From assembly GCF_017498545.1 (NCBI RefSeq), contig NZ_CP071793.1:3799501-3863500 (forward strand): a stretch of DNA of 64,000 nt, read 5' to 3'. Below the pieces are notes generated by a model. It saw only the letters and a list, made by a program, of their open reading frames with translations. It did not search any database and had not been told where the DNA came from. The DNA is from Sulfidibacter corallicola. Its GTDB lineage: Bacteria > Acidobacteriota > Holophagae > Acanthopleuribacterales > Acanthopleuribacteraceae. The position numbers and the translations under genes are program-made. This document shows, one piece after another, positions 27,052-36,218 of the stretch; within the stretch, counting starts at the first letter, position 1; every line of letters begins with the position of its first letter.

Positions 27052-28711
27052 GATAGGCTCCCTTGATTTTGTCCAACCAGTTGGAAAGGCGTCGAATCTT
27101 TTTCCGCTTCTTGGTTTCGGTGGTCATGATCCCCACCAATCGCTGTAGGTGATTGGTCACGACCACATCACCCGGTCGATGACGCAACAGCGTGCGGTAT
27201 ATGAGCTCGGCTTCCTCGTAATGCTCCATCTTCTCATGTTTCAGACCAAGCGTCGTTCGGTGTTCGTATTCAGGGTCGGAAATATCCACCAGTGGATCGA
27301 GATCCACACCCTCTTCCAGGCCCGCGCTGAGTTCGGCTTCCAACAGGGCGGCCGGGTCGTCTTCGGCGGCACTGAGCGCCTTTTCGAACTGGAGATCGAT
27401 GGCGTCCATATTGGCGTCGGCGGGTTCGGGTTCGGGTTCCGATATGGCCTCGGCCGCGACCGATTCGGGCGGCGCGGGCTCGGGAGTCGGTTGGGACGGA
27501 CGCTCCACCACGACGAAGTCATCGAAGGCCAAATCGCCTTCCATTTCCACGGTGGCGTTGGCGTCGACAAAGCCTGCATCGGTGATAGGCAGCGTTTCGC
27601 CTGGCGAAAAGGTCGCGATGTCCGGTTCCGGCACCGGCGCCGTTTCCTCGGCAGGCGTCTGCGCGGGTTCGGCCGGCGGTTCCTCGACGTGCACCTCGGA
27701 ATCCGGTTCGGAATAGGGTGCGGCGGTGTCGGTCTCGACCCGGTCGTCCTCCAGAGGGCGATCGTCGAGAAAGGAACCATTGGCGCCCGACATGGCCATC
27801 TCCACCTCGTGATCGTGAAAATCACCGTCGAGATCGTCGAGGTCCGGCATCTCGAGATCGTCGTCGTCGAGGAAATCATCCTCGTCGAGTTCCTCGATAG
27901 CACTCAAATCATTGTCGCTTTGGCCACTCGCAAAGCCCGATCGGGGTTGCGGTAGGTCCGATTGACCGGCGCCAATCACTTCAGTTCCATCTGGGGGTTG
28001 TTGGCCTTCGAAGGAGACCGCTTCGTTCGAGGTCTCGAACCCGGTCGGAGATTCATCGGCCGACGTACTGTCCTCGACGATCATGGGCTCCCGCTCCAAC
28101 GTGTCGTATTCGGAGTCGTCGATCTCCTCGATCTGATCCTCCGCGAGTTCTTCCATGTCCTCTTCGAGCAGCATCGCTTCGTCTTCGTCGACCAAATCGG
28201 GGGCACTCTCGTCCTCTCCCGCTTCATCGGGGATCACGAATTCGATGTCGGCTTCGGACGGATCTTCGGACACGTCGCTCGCATCCTCGCCCGAACCGGC
28301 TTGCGCATCCTGGGCCTGCCCGATCTCCAGCAACCACGCCTCGAGCTGCTCGTCGGCGGGCTCCTGAATCAACAGCCGTTCGAAGTGGTAGCGGGCCTGT
28401 TCCCACTGACCGGCTTGCTTGAAGATCAGCCCCAAACCACGCAAGGCATGGGGATTGTCGGGTGCGAATTTGAGCACTTCGCGAAAGGCCTTTTCGGCCT
28501 CCGCGACATCGCCCAGGCTTTCGCGACATCGCCCCAGACAGACCCATGCCGGTACGTAGTTCGGATGATGGCGAAGCCCCTCCATGCACACGCGAGCCGC
28601 CCTTTGGAAAAGGCCACCCTTTCTCAGCTCCTCGGCAAGCCGAAGAAAGACCCGCGAATATGGATCCTTCTTAAGCTGCTGCTCGAGTGAAGAGATAATG
28701 TACTGGTTCAT
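27041..28711 (-). CDS. TPR protein with long acidic disordered centre
   Basis: A 556-residue cytoplasmic-type protein with no signal peptide. Residues 5-130 contain three to four tetratricopeptide repeats (PAWVCLGRCRESLGDVAEAE, HALRGLGLIFKQAGQWEQAR). Residues about 135-455 are extremely Asp/Glu-rich and low complexity (EELDEDDFLDDDDLEMPDLD), presumably disordered. The C-terminal 90 residues hold one or two more TPR-like helices (HEKMEHYEEAELIYRTLL) and a basic tail. The architecture recalls FimV/TonB-like acidic TPR proteins linked to pili, but without a LysM or membrane helix. It is coupled to the roadblock gene by overlap. The role is unknown; a scaffold linking the pilus machine with the roadblock protein is a guess. 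Confidence 0.8.
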   Translation of the reverse strand: MNQYIISSLEQQLKKDPYSRVFLRLAEELRKGGLFQRAARVCMEGLRHHPNYVPAWVCLGRCRESLGDVAEAEKAFREVLKFAPDNPHALRGLGLIFKQAGQWEQARYHFERLLIQEPADEQLEAWLLEIGQAQDAQAGSGEDASDVSEDPSEADIEFVIPDEAGEDESAPDLVDEDEAMLLEEDMEELAEDQIEEIDDSEYDTLEREPMIVEDSTSADESPTGFETSNEAVSFEGQQPPDGTEVIGAGQSDLPQPRSGFASGQSDNDLSAIEELDEDDFLDDDDLEMPDLDDLDGDFHDHEVEMAMSGANGSFLDDRPLEDDRVETDTAAPYSEPDSEVHVEEPPAEPAQTPAEETAPVPEPDIATFSPGETLPITDAGFVDANATVEMEGDLAFDDFVVVERPSQPTPEPAPPESVAAEAISEPEPEPADANMDAIDLQFEKALSAAEDDPAALLEAELSAGLEEGVDLDPLVDISDPEYEHRTTLGLKHEKMEHYEEAELIYRTLLRHRPGDVVVTNHLQRLVGIMTTETKKRKKIRRLSNWLDKIKGAYHVS

Positions 28712-28745
28712 GGAGGGGCTGAAATCCTTTAAACCCGGTTTCGAT

Positions 28746-31403
28746 TTAGGGGTTCGGCGCCACGATGGTCAAGGTGCGCGAGAACGTCGCCGTGACATCG
28801 TTCTGATCTTCCACATCCGCGGAGATCTGATAGGTACGGGTGGCGCCCGCGGTGGGCAGGTTCGGTCCGAACGAGCCTACCGTGAAGCTGAAGAACCAAC
28901 GCGAAACCCCGTTGTCGATCGGCGTGTCGCTGGCGGCGGTGGTGGAACCGGGGTTCGAGAAGTAACCCACGCGGGTCATGGAACCCGTGTTGTCCACACT
29001 GCCGGAGGGCAGGAAATCCCTCGTGTAGTCGACGGTCGCGATGTTGCCGGGGTTGTTGGTTTCGTGGCTGAAATCCCAAATCGAGGAGATGCCGTCGATC
29101 GGGCCGCTCAGGTCGCTGTTGCGGAAGAAGCGGGGATCGCCGCCGGTATCGCCGAGGAACAACAGGAAGTCGTTGATGGCGTCGGTGTTGTTCACGCCAC
29201 CGAAAAGGTTGGCGAAGAGACCGTCGAACCGCAGGGCGATCGTTCCCGGAGTGGGATCGACGCCGCCACCGCCGGTGGTGCCCTTGTCGTGACGCAGGAT
29301 TGCGATGTCGACCTGGGGCTCGGCCACGCCGCGCTCTTCGACGCGAACCTCGAAGACGACCGGATCGGCCGGCGTATCGGGATCGTCCACGTAGCGAACG
29401 GCGATGTCGCCGTTGCCGGAGTTGACCGTACCGGAGCTGGGCGTCAGGGACCCGCCGAAATCACCGGCGACGATTCGGACCGACCAGAAGAGGCTCGGTG
29501 TATCCGGATCGGAGAAGGCGAAAGCGATGATGCCTTCGGTACCGGGAACCGTGCTGTCGGCCAGGTCGCCACCTTCGATGAAGGTCGGTCCTTCGGTGAT
29601 CGTGGGTCCGTTGGCCGATTGATCGGTGGTGAGGAAGGAAACCAACTGAACCGCACGGGTGGAACCGCGATCGAAGCCGAAGATGTCGTCATCCCAGGCG
29701 GAGATCTCGAAGGTGAAGTACCCGTTGGTGTTGTCGGGGCGATCGTCGAACGCGACACTGGCATCGCCGAGGCCGTCTTCGATCTTGCCTTCGGTGGGGA
29801 AGAAGGTGACCTGGTCACCGGCGATCTTGCGTACCCGCCAGGAGGAGTCCTGACGCTCGGGATCGCTTACGGTGAAGCGGAAAGAACCTTGATCGCCGTT
29901 CTCGATGGTCGGGTTCGGCTCTTGAACGATGTTGGTGATCTCGATCTGCTCGTTCAGGTTCTCGGAGTAATCGACCGTCACGGTCGAGGCGACCACGGAG
30001 CCGTCGATGCCGCGCGCGACCAGCGTGTAGGTCTGCTGACCGGTGGCGTTGATCGGCGGCATCAGGAAGCTTTCGCGATCGGTAACGTCGACGCGGTTGC
30101 CGTTGACCGGGAACAGGTCGATCGAGGTGAACTGACCGGATACATCCCAGAACAACACGATCTGGCTGCCGACCGGAACCAGGGTGCGCGATGCGGAGAA
30201 GTGCACGATGGTGGGCGGACCGATTTCATTGGAGGTCACCGTGATCGCCGTTTCGACGAAGGCTTCGTCGATGGCGCCGTCGTTGCGGCGGGCCCGCAGC
30301 AGGGGACGTACGGAGAACTCGGGCGTGATCGTGACGCTGTCGAAACTCAGGTCGCGGCCGGTGAAATCGACCGGCACACCACTGTAGGAAGAGGGCAACA
30401 CTTCCAGTTGGTCGGGACCGCCGGTGACGGCCCAGTTCAAATTGATGCTCTCGCCGCGGAAAATCTCGGTGCGATCGGCGAAAAACTGGGTGATCTGCAT
30501 ATCGGAAGTGCTTCCGGCGCTGATCACGACATCGTCACCCGAATCGGACTGTGAGGTGCCCGCGAAGTTGGTGACGAACAGTACGCCGGTGGGGAAGGTG
30601 ATGGAACCACCGGGCGGAATCCGGTCGGCCAGAAAGCCGGTGCTGACCGCGGCGCCGCCTACCGGGAAGTTGTTGGAACCCAGCGCCAAGGTCTGGCCCC
30701 AGGGAGTCAACAACAGACCGGACGAGATGCCCAGCGGACCGCCGAAGGCGGACCAACTGGCGATGTAGTCGTTACCCACGGTGACCTGTTCGGTCTGGGA
30801 GAAACTGGTGATCGACGGCAGCAGGGACTCGGTTTCGCCGAACACGGCACACTGGACCTTGAAGCCGGCAGATCGGCTGATCTGATCCCCACCCTGGGTG
30901 CGGCCGAATACCGTCAGCGTCGCGTCGAAGATGACCGGCGACGGATTGGCCCGGAAGGCCTGCGCGAAGTTGGAAAACAACTTTTCGTCGGTGGAAACCA
31001 CCAGCATCTCTTCGGAGATCTCGACGGGAATCGCTCCGGGATCGGGTTCGATGGTAGCCGCGCGAATGGTCTGGGCCAACCCGCCCTGTACCGGCTGCAG
31101 GTTGGGAGAGCCGCCATCGGTGCGCTCGAAACTAATGGTGTACCGTTCGAGGTTCACGACGCCAACCGTGGGGTCGACGGGAGCCCCGGATTGGGCCACG
31201 GACACATCCACAACGATGCGGGTCGAAGCAACGTCCTTGATCATCTCCGCTTCGACAAATTCGCCATCGTCATCAATCTCGTTGACATCCAGAACGAGGT
31301 TGACGGAGACATCGGGAGGGTTGTCGTTGGCTCCCCCACCACAATTCATCATGACCATAACCATGGGTATGGCGATCATCCAAAACCAATTTTTTCTCCA
31401 CAT
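28746..31403 (-). CDS. Large secreted, lipoprotein-like repeat protein in the pil operon
   Basis: An 885-residue exported protein. The N-terminus MWRKNWFWMIAIPMVMVMMNCGGG has a hydrophobic core ending in a Cys followed by glycines, like a lipobox, although MMNC is a poor match to the LxxC consensus. The mature part is beta-rich and acidic, with recurring Ig-like stretches (SINLNWAVTGGPDQLEVLP and QIVLFWDVSGQFTSIDLFP look like two copies of one module; FRFTVSDPERQDSSWRVRKI and AFSDPDTPSLFWSVRIVAGD like another). It ends with NDVTATFSRTLTIVAPNP. It lies directly after pilQ (53-base gap), so an outer-membrane or pilus-associated adhesin is plausible. ATG 31403 is chosen over an upstream TTG. No known family recognised. 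Confidence 0.8.
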   Translation of the reverse strand: MWRKNWFWMIAIPMVMVMMNCGGGANDNPPDVSVNLVLDVNEIDDDGEFVEAEMIKDVASTRIVVDVSVAQSGAPVDPTVGVVNLERYTISFERTDGGSPNLQPVQGGLAQTIRAATIEPDPGAIPVEISEEMLVVSTDEKLFSNFAQAFRANPSPVIFDATLTVFGRTQGGDQISRSAGFKVQCAVFGETESLLPSITSFSQTEQVTVGNDYIASWSAFGGPLGISSGLLLTPWGQTLALGSNNFPVGGAAVSTGFLADRIPPGGSITFPTGVLFVTNFAGTSQSDSGDDVVISAGSTSDMQITQFFADRTEIFRGESINLNWAVTGGPDQLEVLPSSYSGVPVDFTGRDLSFDSVTITPEFSVRPLLRARRNDGAIDEAFVETAITVTSNEIGPPTIVHFSASRTLVPVGSQIVLFWDVSGQFTSIDLFPVNGNRVDVTDRESFLMPPINATGQQTYTLVARGIDGSVVASTVTVDYSENLNEQIEITNIVQEPNPTIENGDQGSFRFTVSDPERQDSSWRVRKIAGDQVTFFPTEGKIEDGLGDASVAFDDRPDNTNGYFTFEISAWDDDIFGFDRGSTRAVQLVSFLTTDQSANGPTITEGPTFIEGGDLADSTVPGTEGIIAFAFSDPDTPSLFWSVRIVAGDFGGSLTPSSGTVNSGNGDIAVRYVDDPDTPADPVVFEVRVEERGVAEPQVDIAILRHDKGTTGGGGVDPTPGTIALRFDGLFANLFGGVNNTDAINDFLLFLGDTGGDPRFFRNSDLSGPIDGISSIWDFSHETNNPGNIATVDYTRDFLPSGSVDNTGSMTRVGYFSNPGSTTAASDTPIDNGVSRWFFSFTVGSFGPNLPTAGATRTYQISADVEDQNDVTATFSRTLTIVAPNP

Positions 31404-31456
31404 CGGTACAACATCCTTCTCTAAGCAATGGTTCAAATCGACCGACCTTCAGTGAT

Positions 31457-34393
31457 CTAGTATTTGACAATTCTCGGGGTTATGAAAATCAGAAGTTCCT
31501 GGTTTTCGAACTGTTTCAACTCGTGACCGAACAGGCGGCGAATGAAGGGAACCTTCCGCAGCGTGGGGATCCCTTCCTCGGAAGTCTGCTCATTCAGGGT
31601 AAAAATACCACCAATGACCGCCGTGCCTCCATTCTTAACCAGCAGGCGGGTTTCGGCGCGCCGCACGTTGATGACGGGGTTACCGCCGACCGCGCGGGTG
31701 AAGTCCGCTTCCGATTTGTCGACCACGACGTCCATGATGATCGTCTCGTCGGAAGTGATGTGGGGCGTCACGTGCAGCTCCAGGACCGCTTCGATGTAGC
31801 GGATCGTGATGGTACCGCGCTGGATGGTCTGAATGGGAATCCGCTGACCGTTCTTGATGGTCGCCGTTTTGTTGTTCTGAGTCGTGATCTTGGGGGCCGA
31901 AATGATCTGGCCTTCACCGGAGGTCTCGAGCATCTGGAGGGAGATGTCGAGTTTGAAGTTGTCCAGGAAGTTCCCCAGCGAGAGACCGATACCGGAGGGG
32001 TTCTCGGAGACGGCCGGGAAGTTGACCGCATAGCCGCCCTGGAGGCCGCCGGGAGAGGTGTTGCCGATCAACGGCCCGCCGACGCCGACGCGGTTGGGGA
32101 AATCCAAACCGGTGTTGGTGCCCAACTCGGGCGAGTAGGTGGCGGAGAGACCCCACTGAACCCCCAATTCGCGCAGGAAGCGCTTGGAGGATTCGACGAT
32201 TCGCGCCTCGATGGTCACCTGCGAGATCATCTTGTCCAGCTTCTTGATCAAGGCCCGAATGGCGACCATGCGCTTGGGGATATCTTCAATGATCAAGGTA
32301 TTGGTACGTTCGTCCATCAGGATGGTGCCGCGGGGAGACAGATACTGTTCGACGATGGGCACGACCTCGGGCGCCTTGGCGTAGGAAAGCGGGAAAGTCA
32401 CGGTTTCGGGCGGAACACTCAATTCGCGCTGGGTTCTCAACTGGGCCCGTGCAATCTCTTCCTGGCGGAATTTCTCGGTGGTGGCGACCCGAAGAACGCC
32501 GTTCTTGAATTCTTTGGCCAGGTTCGCGTTGGTCAAGATGATGTCCAGAGCCTGGTCCCATGGAATGTTGCGAAAGCGATAGGTGGCCTTGATCGTACCT
32601 ACCGAGGAATCTACGTAGAGGTTGATTCCCACTTGGTCCGCGATGAAGCGGAGCAGGTCGACGACGTCGGCGTCTTTGACATCGATGATCGAGATTTCGA
32701 AGCCGCGGTATTCCTGCTCGCCACCGTCGATGGTTTCGTAGTCGGAATCCTCGTCTTCACTGAACAGGGTGGCGAAGTCTTCGCTCTCGCCTTCGGCCTG
32801 CTGCATCGGGCGCATTTCGCGCAGTTTGCTGGACTCGATCGCGTTGTTGGTGACGATGATGGTATCCAGTTCACGGTGATTGCTGCGCACGTTGCGCATC
32901 ATGCCGTAAAAGGAATCTTCCTGGTCCTCCGCCACGAAATCGCGCATTTCCATGTCCATGTCGGAGGCGATTTCGAACTGGGGCTTCGGCAGATCGACTT
33001 TGGCCGGGGCTTGGTCGTTGCGGGAAACCGCGACTTCCCGAACCTGCGGCAGCTCGGTGCGGGCCTGCTCGCTTCCGAAGCCATCGAGCTCGGCGGCGAT
33101 ACCGTTGTCGGCGGGAACCGCTGCGGGCTCTTCGACGATCGGTGCCGGAGCTGCGGCAGCCGTAGCCACGTTCGAGGTTTGCGCGGGCGATTCTTCGATC
33201 GTCGCTGTAGGCGTTTTTTCGATCGTCGCCGCGGGCTTTTCTTCAACGACGGCGACCTGGGCGGCCACGGGTTCCACGACGGGTGCGGTCACCTGTTCGG
33301 GAGCCGGCAGGCTCTCCGGAGCCGAGTCCGTCGAAAAGTCGTCCATTGCGGTGTCGGCCACCATCTCCGTCCGAGTTTCTTCGATCTCGTCCGCGGGCTC
33401 TTCGATCACCGGAGCGATGTCGGTATGGTCTTCGAGGGCCGCGACGCCGGCGGAAGCCATTTCGTCCTCAGCGGCAATCGGCTCCTCCACTTGGGCGGGA
33501 ACTTCGATTTCCGGCTCCTGGGGGCTGTCGACGACCTGAGCCGTCCGTGCCGCACCCATGCCCATTTCCAAGGTGCTCACCAGGGTGGTCAGGGCTTCTT
33601 TCTGGTCCGCGAAGGCCACCGCGACACCGCCGTCCACCTGCAACACTTGAATGTGGGCCGGACGCTGGAGGTCGAGCACGCAACGCGTGATCGGCTTGGG
33701 CGAAATGCGGAATTGGCTGACGCGAACGCGCTGGATCAAAGCCGAATCGGCGGTCAAGGTATTTTCTTGGAGATCGGCGATCGTCTCTTCGAGATCCAAG
33801 ACGAAACGATCGGGATTGGACAGAAAGAACTGACGGTAGTTTTGCAGCCCATCGACGGCCAACCGAACGACGCCGGTCCGTTCCTGAGCGGCGAGCGTCA
33901 ACCCGTTCAAACGTTTTTTGCCGGGTACACCATCGAGCGCGAAGGAAACCGGGACGGCGGATTCACCGACGGGGGCCTCTTCGGTTGCGGCAAGCGTTTC
34001 GGCAACGTGGTCTTCAGATTCGAAAAACAGGGTGACTTCCCCCTCGGCGCCCTCGAAGACGGAACACTTGACCTGGTCCCGAATCACGAACCGCAGGCGG
34101 ATCCCGCTGTTGGCATCCACATCCAAAGGTTCCTGAATGACTTCGGAGATCTGAGGGAAGGACAATTGAGAGAAATCGACTTTGCTGTAAACACCGGGGA
34201 AATCGATGGAAAAGATCCCTTCCGTGGCATCCAGAGCAAAGAAGCTCAATTTTTCGGCACCCGAATAAAAAATCACCAATGAAGTTTTGGATTCATTGGA
34301 CATGGGGACCGCTTTTTCGATCGTCACTTCATTTGCGAATAAAACCGCGCCATTCAACAGCAAACAAAAAGCAGCGATCCATTTCTTAATCAT
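31457..34393 (-). CDS. pilQ: PilQ, type IV pilus secretin
   Basis: A 978-residue outer-membrane secretin. A signal peptide (IKKWIAAFCLLLNGAVLFA) is followed by two AMIN domains that bind peptidoglycan (about 20-125 and 165-260). Then comes a Glu/Ala/Pro-rich disordered stretch (about 265-470), an STN/N0 domain near 565-650 (EISIIDVKDADVVDLLRFIA), an N1 domain (ILMDERTNTLIIEDIPKRM) and the secretin core (about 735-978) with VEARIVESS-type, TQNNKTATIKNGQRIPIQT and GGTAVIGGIFTLNEQ motifs. The stretch between AMIN and STN is longer than in proteobacterial PilQ (about 700-760 residues). The start is 2 bases after pilP. It forms the pore through which the pilus leaves the cell. Confidence 0.95.
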   Translation of the reverse strand: MIKKWIAAFCLLLNGAVLFANEVTIEKAVPMSNESKTSLVIFYSGAEKLSFFALDATEGIFSIDFPGVYSKVDFSQLSFPQISEVIQEPLDVDANSGIRLRFVIRDQVKCSVFEGAEGEVTLFFESEDHVAETLAATEEAPVGESAVPVSFALDGVPGKKRLNGLTLAAQERTGVVRLAVDGLQNYRQFFLSNPDRFVLDLEETIADLQENTLTADSALIQRVRVSQFRISPKPITRCVLDLQRPAHIQVLQVDGGVAVAFADQKEALTTLVSTLEMGMGAARTAQVVDSPQEPEIEVPAQVEEPIAAEDEMASAGVAALEDHTDIAPVIEEPADEIEETRTEMVADTAMDDFSTDSAPESLPAPEQVTAPVVEPVAAQVAVVEEKPAATIEKTPTATIEESPAQTSNVATAAAAPAPIVEEPAAVPADNGIAAELDGFGSEQARTELPQVREVAVSRNDQAPAKVDLPKPQFEIASDMDMEMRDFVAEDQEDSFYGMMRNVRSNHRELDTIIVTNNAIESSKLREMRPMQQAEGESEDFATLFSEDEDSDYETIDGGEQEYRGFEISIIDVKDADVVDLLRFIADQVGINLYVDSSVGTIKATYRFRNIPWDQALDIILTNANLAKEFKNGVLRVATTEKFRQEEIARAQLRTQRELSVPPETVTFPLSYAKAPEVVPIVEQYLSPRGTILMDERTNTLIIEDIPKRMVAIRALIKKLDKMISQVTIEARIVESSKRFLRELGVQWGLSATYSPELGTNTGLDFPNRVGVGGPLIGNTSPGGLQGGYAVNFPAVSENPSGIGLSLGNFLDNFKLDISLQMLETSGEGQIISAPKITTQNNKTATIKNGQRIPIQTIQRGTITIRYIEAVLELHVTPHITSDETIIMDVVVDKSEADFTRAVGGNPVINVRRAETRLLVKNGGTAVIGGIFTLNEQTSEEGIPTLRKVPFIRRLFGHELKQFENQELLIFITPRIVKY

Positions 34394-34395
34394 GA

Positions 34396-34872
34396 CTACT
34401 CCTCACCACGGTGCAATTCTTTAACCACTTCACGAACGTGATCACTATCTTCGGAGGTATAGTGCTTGAAAACCACAGCGTTGTCGGTAATGTTGACCAA
34501 GTCCGCATCTCGGAACAGCACACCGACCTGATACCACTTGTAATCACCACCGATATCGAAAATTGCCCAATACCCGGTTTTCGCGTCGAGATAGATCCCC
34601 TTCAAATCCAACTCGCCGATCGATTGTGGTAAACGATTCTGCTGATTCGGGATCCCGGCATTTACCCCGGTTTGGTCCTGTTGTTCCTGCTCCAGTTCAA
34701 AGGGAGACTTGAAAGGATCCCTGGCTTTCTCGTTCTCATCCAAGCGGGGGTTGTAGGTAATGCCCCCGGTAATGGGTGCATTGTCGTCGACCTGCTCATC
34801 GGCGGAATCCTGTGCAAAAAGCGGCAGAAAAGCCCCGACGCAAATCATTATCGATAGGGTAAACCAATTCAT
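34396..34872 (-). CDS. pilP: PilP, pilus alignment-complex protein
   Basis: A 158-residue periplasmic protein placed where PilP always sits, between pilO and pilQ. It has an N-terminal hydrophobic segment (WFTLSIMICVGAFLPLFAQ), a proline/Gln-rich linker including RDPFKSPFE, the typical PilP element that binds PilN/PilO, and a small beta domain (GELDLKGIYLDAKTGYWAIF, and WYQVGVLFRDADLVNI) that docks to PilQ. Unlike proteobacterial PilP, no lipobox Cys follows the hydrophobic segment, so it is likely cleaved by signal peptidase I or kept as an anchor. Spacing to both neighbours is under 10 bases. Confidence 0.9.
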   Translation of the reverse strand: MNWFTLSIMICVGAFLPLFAQDSADEQVDDNAPITGGITYNPRLDENEKARDPFKSPFELEQEQQDQTGVNAGIPNQQNRLPQSIGELDLKGIYLDAKTGYWAIFDIGGDYKWYQVGVLFRDADLVNITDNAVVFKHYTSEDSDHVREVVKELHRGEE

Positions 34873-34881
34873 GACAGCCCC

Positions 34882-35514
34882 TTACCTCCTTCCCCGTTTG
34901 CCCTTCTTGTTCTTGCCAGACTTGGCGGCACGCTTCTCCTCGATCTGGGCCTTGAGCTCTTCAGGGGTAGGTTCGCGATAGGTGAATACCGACACGATGA
35001 ATGTCGCCTTGACCGAATAACCGATGTTTTCCTTATCATCGGGCCGACCCAGGCTCAATCCCTTGATGTTGACGATGCGCGGATAGTTGGTCAATTGCGC
35101 GAAAAATCGTCCGAAGTCGTGGAAGGAACCCCAAGCCTCGTAGGAAAAGGGATGTTCGATGATGACATCATCGGTAACCGGTTTGTTGTTGGTCGCACGA
35201 ACGATCTCGATGCCGTTCTCGTTGGCGTAGCGCTTCACGTCGGCCTGAAACTTGGGCTTGTTGATATCGACGGGAAGAACCTTCTTCAGACGGTCGAGCT
35301 GCGCGCGCAAATGGTTCATCTGCTCCTGGAGTTCGGCGGCCGAACGCTGGATGTTCTTGGCGACGCGAATATCCTGCTCCAGTTCGGAGATTTTCTTTTC
35401 CGTACTGGTGATATTGGTCTTGATATCCTTGAGGAACACCCAGTTGGTCAGAATGAGGCCGAGCACGATGATGCCGAGCCCCGTGAGCGCCTGCTGTAAC
35501 TTGGTCAGTTTCAT
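34882..35514 (-). CDS. pilO: PilO, pilus alignment-complex protein
   Basis: A 210-residue inner-membrane protein. A short cytoplasmic tail (MKLTKLQQAL) is followed by one membrane helix (TGLGIIVLGLILTNWVFL), a periplasmic coiled coil (about 30-80, EKKISELEQDIRVAKNIQ) and a ferredoxin-like domain (about 95-180, PVTDDVIIEHPFSYEAWGSF). The C-terminus is a very basic Lys/Arg tail (AAKSGKNKKGKRGRR). The start overlaps the pilN stop by 4 bases (ATGA), a sign of translational coupling. It pairs with PilN to link PilM to PilP-PilQ. Confidence 0.93.
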   Translation of the reverse strand: MKLTKLQQALTGLGIIVLGLILTNWVFLKDIKTNITSTEKKISELEQDIRVAKNIQRSAAELQEQMNHLRAQLDRLKKVLPVDINKPKFQADVKRYANENGIEIVRATNNKPVTDDVIIEHPFSYEAWGSFHDFGRFFAQLTNYPRIVNIKGLSLGRPDDKENIGYSVKATFIVSVFTYREPTPEELKAQIEEKRAAKSGKNKKGKRGRR

Positions 35515-36218
35515 GGTGCGCCGCCCCCGCTTTGCTCACCCGCGGTATCACCGCCGCTGCTTACGGGCTTGATCTTGAAGTAGAGATCGAAACTGTACCC
35601 AGATCCTTCCTCTTCTTTCTGAAATTTTTCGAACTGGTTGAGATCCAGATTGGCGTAGCGGCGATCCAACGACTGAATCTTCTTGGCGAAATTGGTGATG
35701 GCGTCGGTGTTCTTGGCGAAACCCGAAACCTTGACGTCCAATGAAGACGGTAGGCTGCGCCCCTTACTGGGCGCGAACGAGGAACGTCCGGCACCGGTGG
35801 CCTGGGTCAGGTTGCGATCGAAACCCTGGTTGATGGAACTCAACCACACCGACTCGGGAAGCACGTTGTGCACGTCTTCCATCAGCTTGACCGGGCCCTC
35901 GCGGCGATCTTTGAGGGAACTGATCTTCTGGATCTTCTCGTTGAGCAACTCTTTTTGAATCTCGAACTCTTCGCGCTTTTCGATCCAGATCTTGACCTTG
36001 TCGTATTCGGCCTGGAGCTTGCGCTGTTCGTTCTTCAAGTCCTGTAACTTATTTTTGTAGTGGCGATGCCAAAAGAAACCACCCAAGAGCGCGATCACGA
36101 TGGCCACGATGAGAATGATGTTCTCTTCGAGTTCACTGGACTTCTTCGCCGCCTTCTTGGGCGTCTTCGGGGCACCGGCCTTGCGCTCGGCTATCAGGTT
36201 GATGCGTATCATGGTCAT
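35511..36218 (-). CDS. pilN: PilN, pilus alignment-complex protein
   Basis: A 235-residue inner-membrane protein. It begins MTMIRINLIAERK, the conserved INL(I/L) peptide that inserts into PilM. A lysine-rich stretch, one membrane helix (NIILIVAIVIALLGGFFWH), a coiled coil (about 55-110) and a ferredoxin-like periplasmic domain (about 115-210) follow. Overlaps of 4 bases with both pilM and pilO (ATGA junctions) show tight coupling. The cytoplasmic segment before the helix is a little longer and more basic (KAGAPKTPKKAAKKSS) than in Pseudomonas. Confidence 0.94.
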   Translation of the reverse strand: MTMIRINLIAERKAGAPKTPKKAAKKSSELEENIILIVAIVIALLGGFFWHRHYKNKLQDLKNEQRKLQAEYDKVKIWIEKREEFEIQKELLNEKIQKISSLKDRREGPVKLMEDVHNVLPESVWLSSINQGFDRNLTQATGAGRSSFAPSKGRSLPSSLDVKVSGFAKNTDAITNFAKKIQSLDRRYANLDLNQFEKFQKEEEGSGYSFDLYFKIKPVSSGGDTAGEQSGGGAP

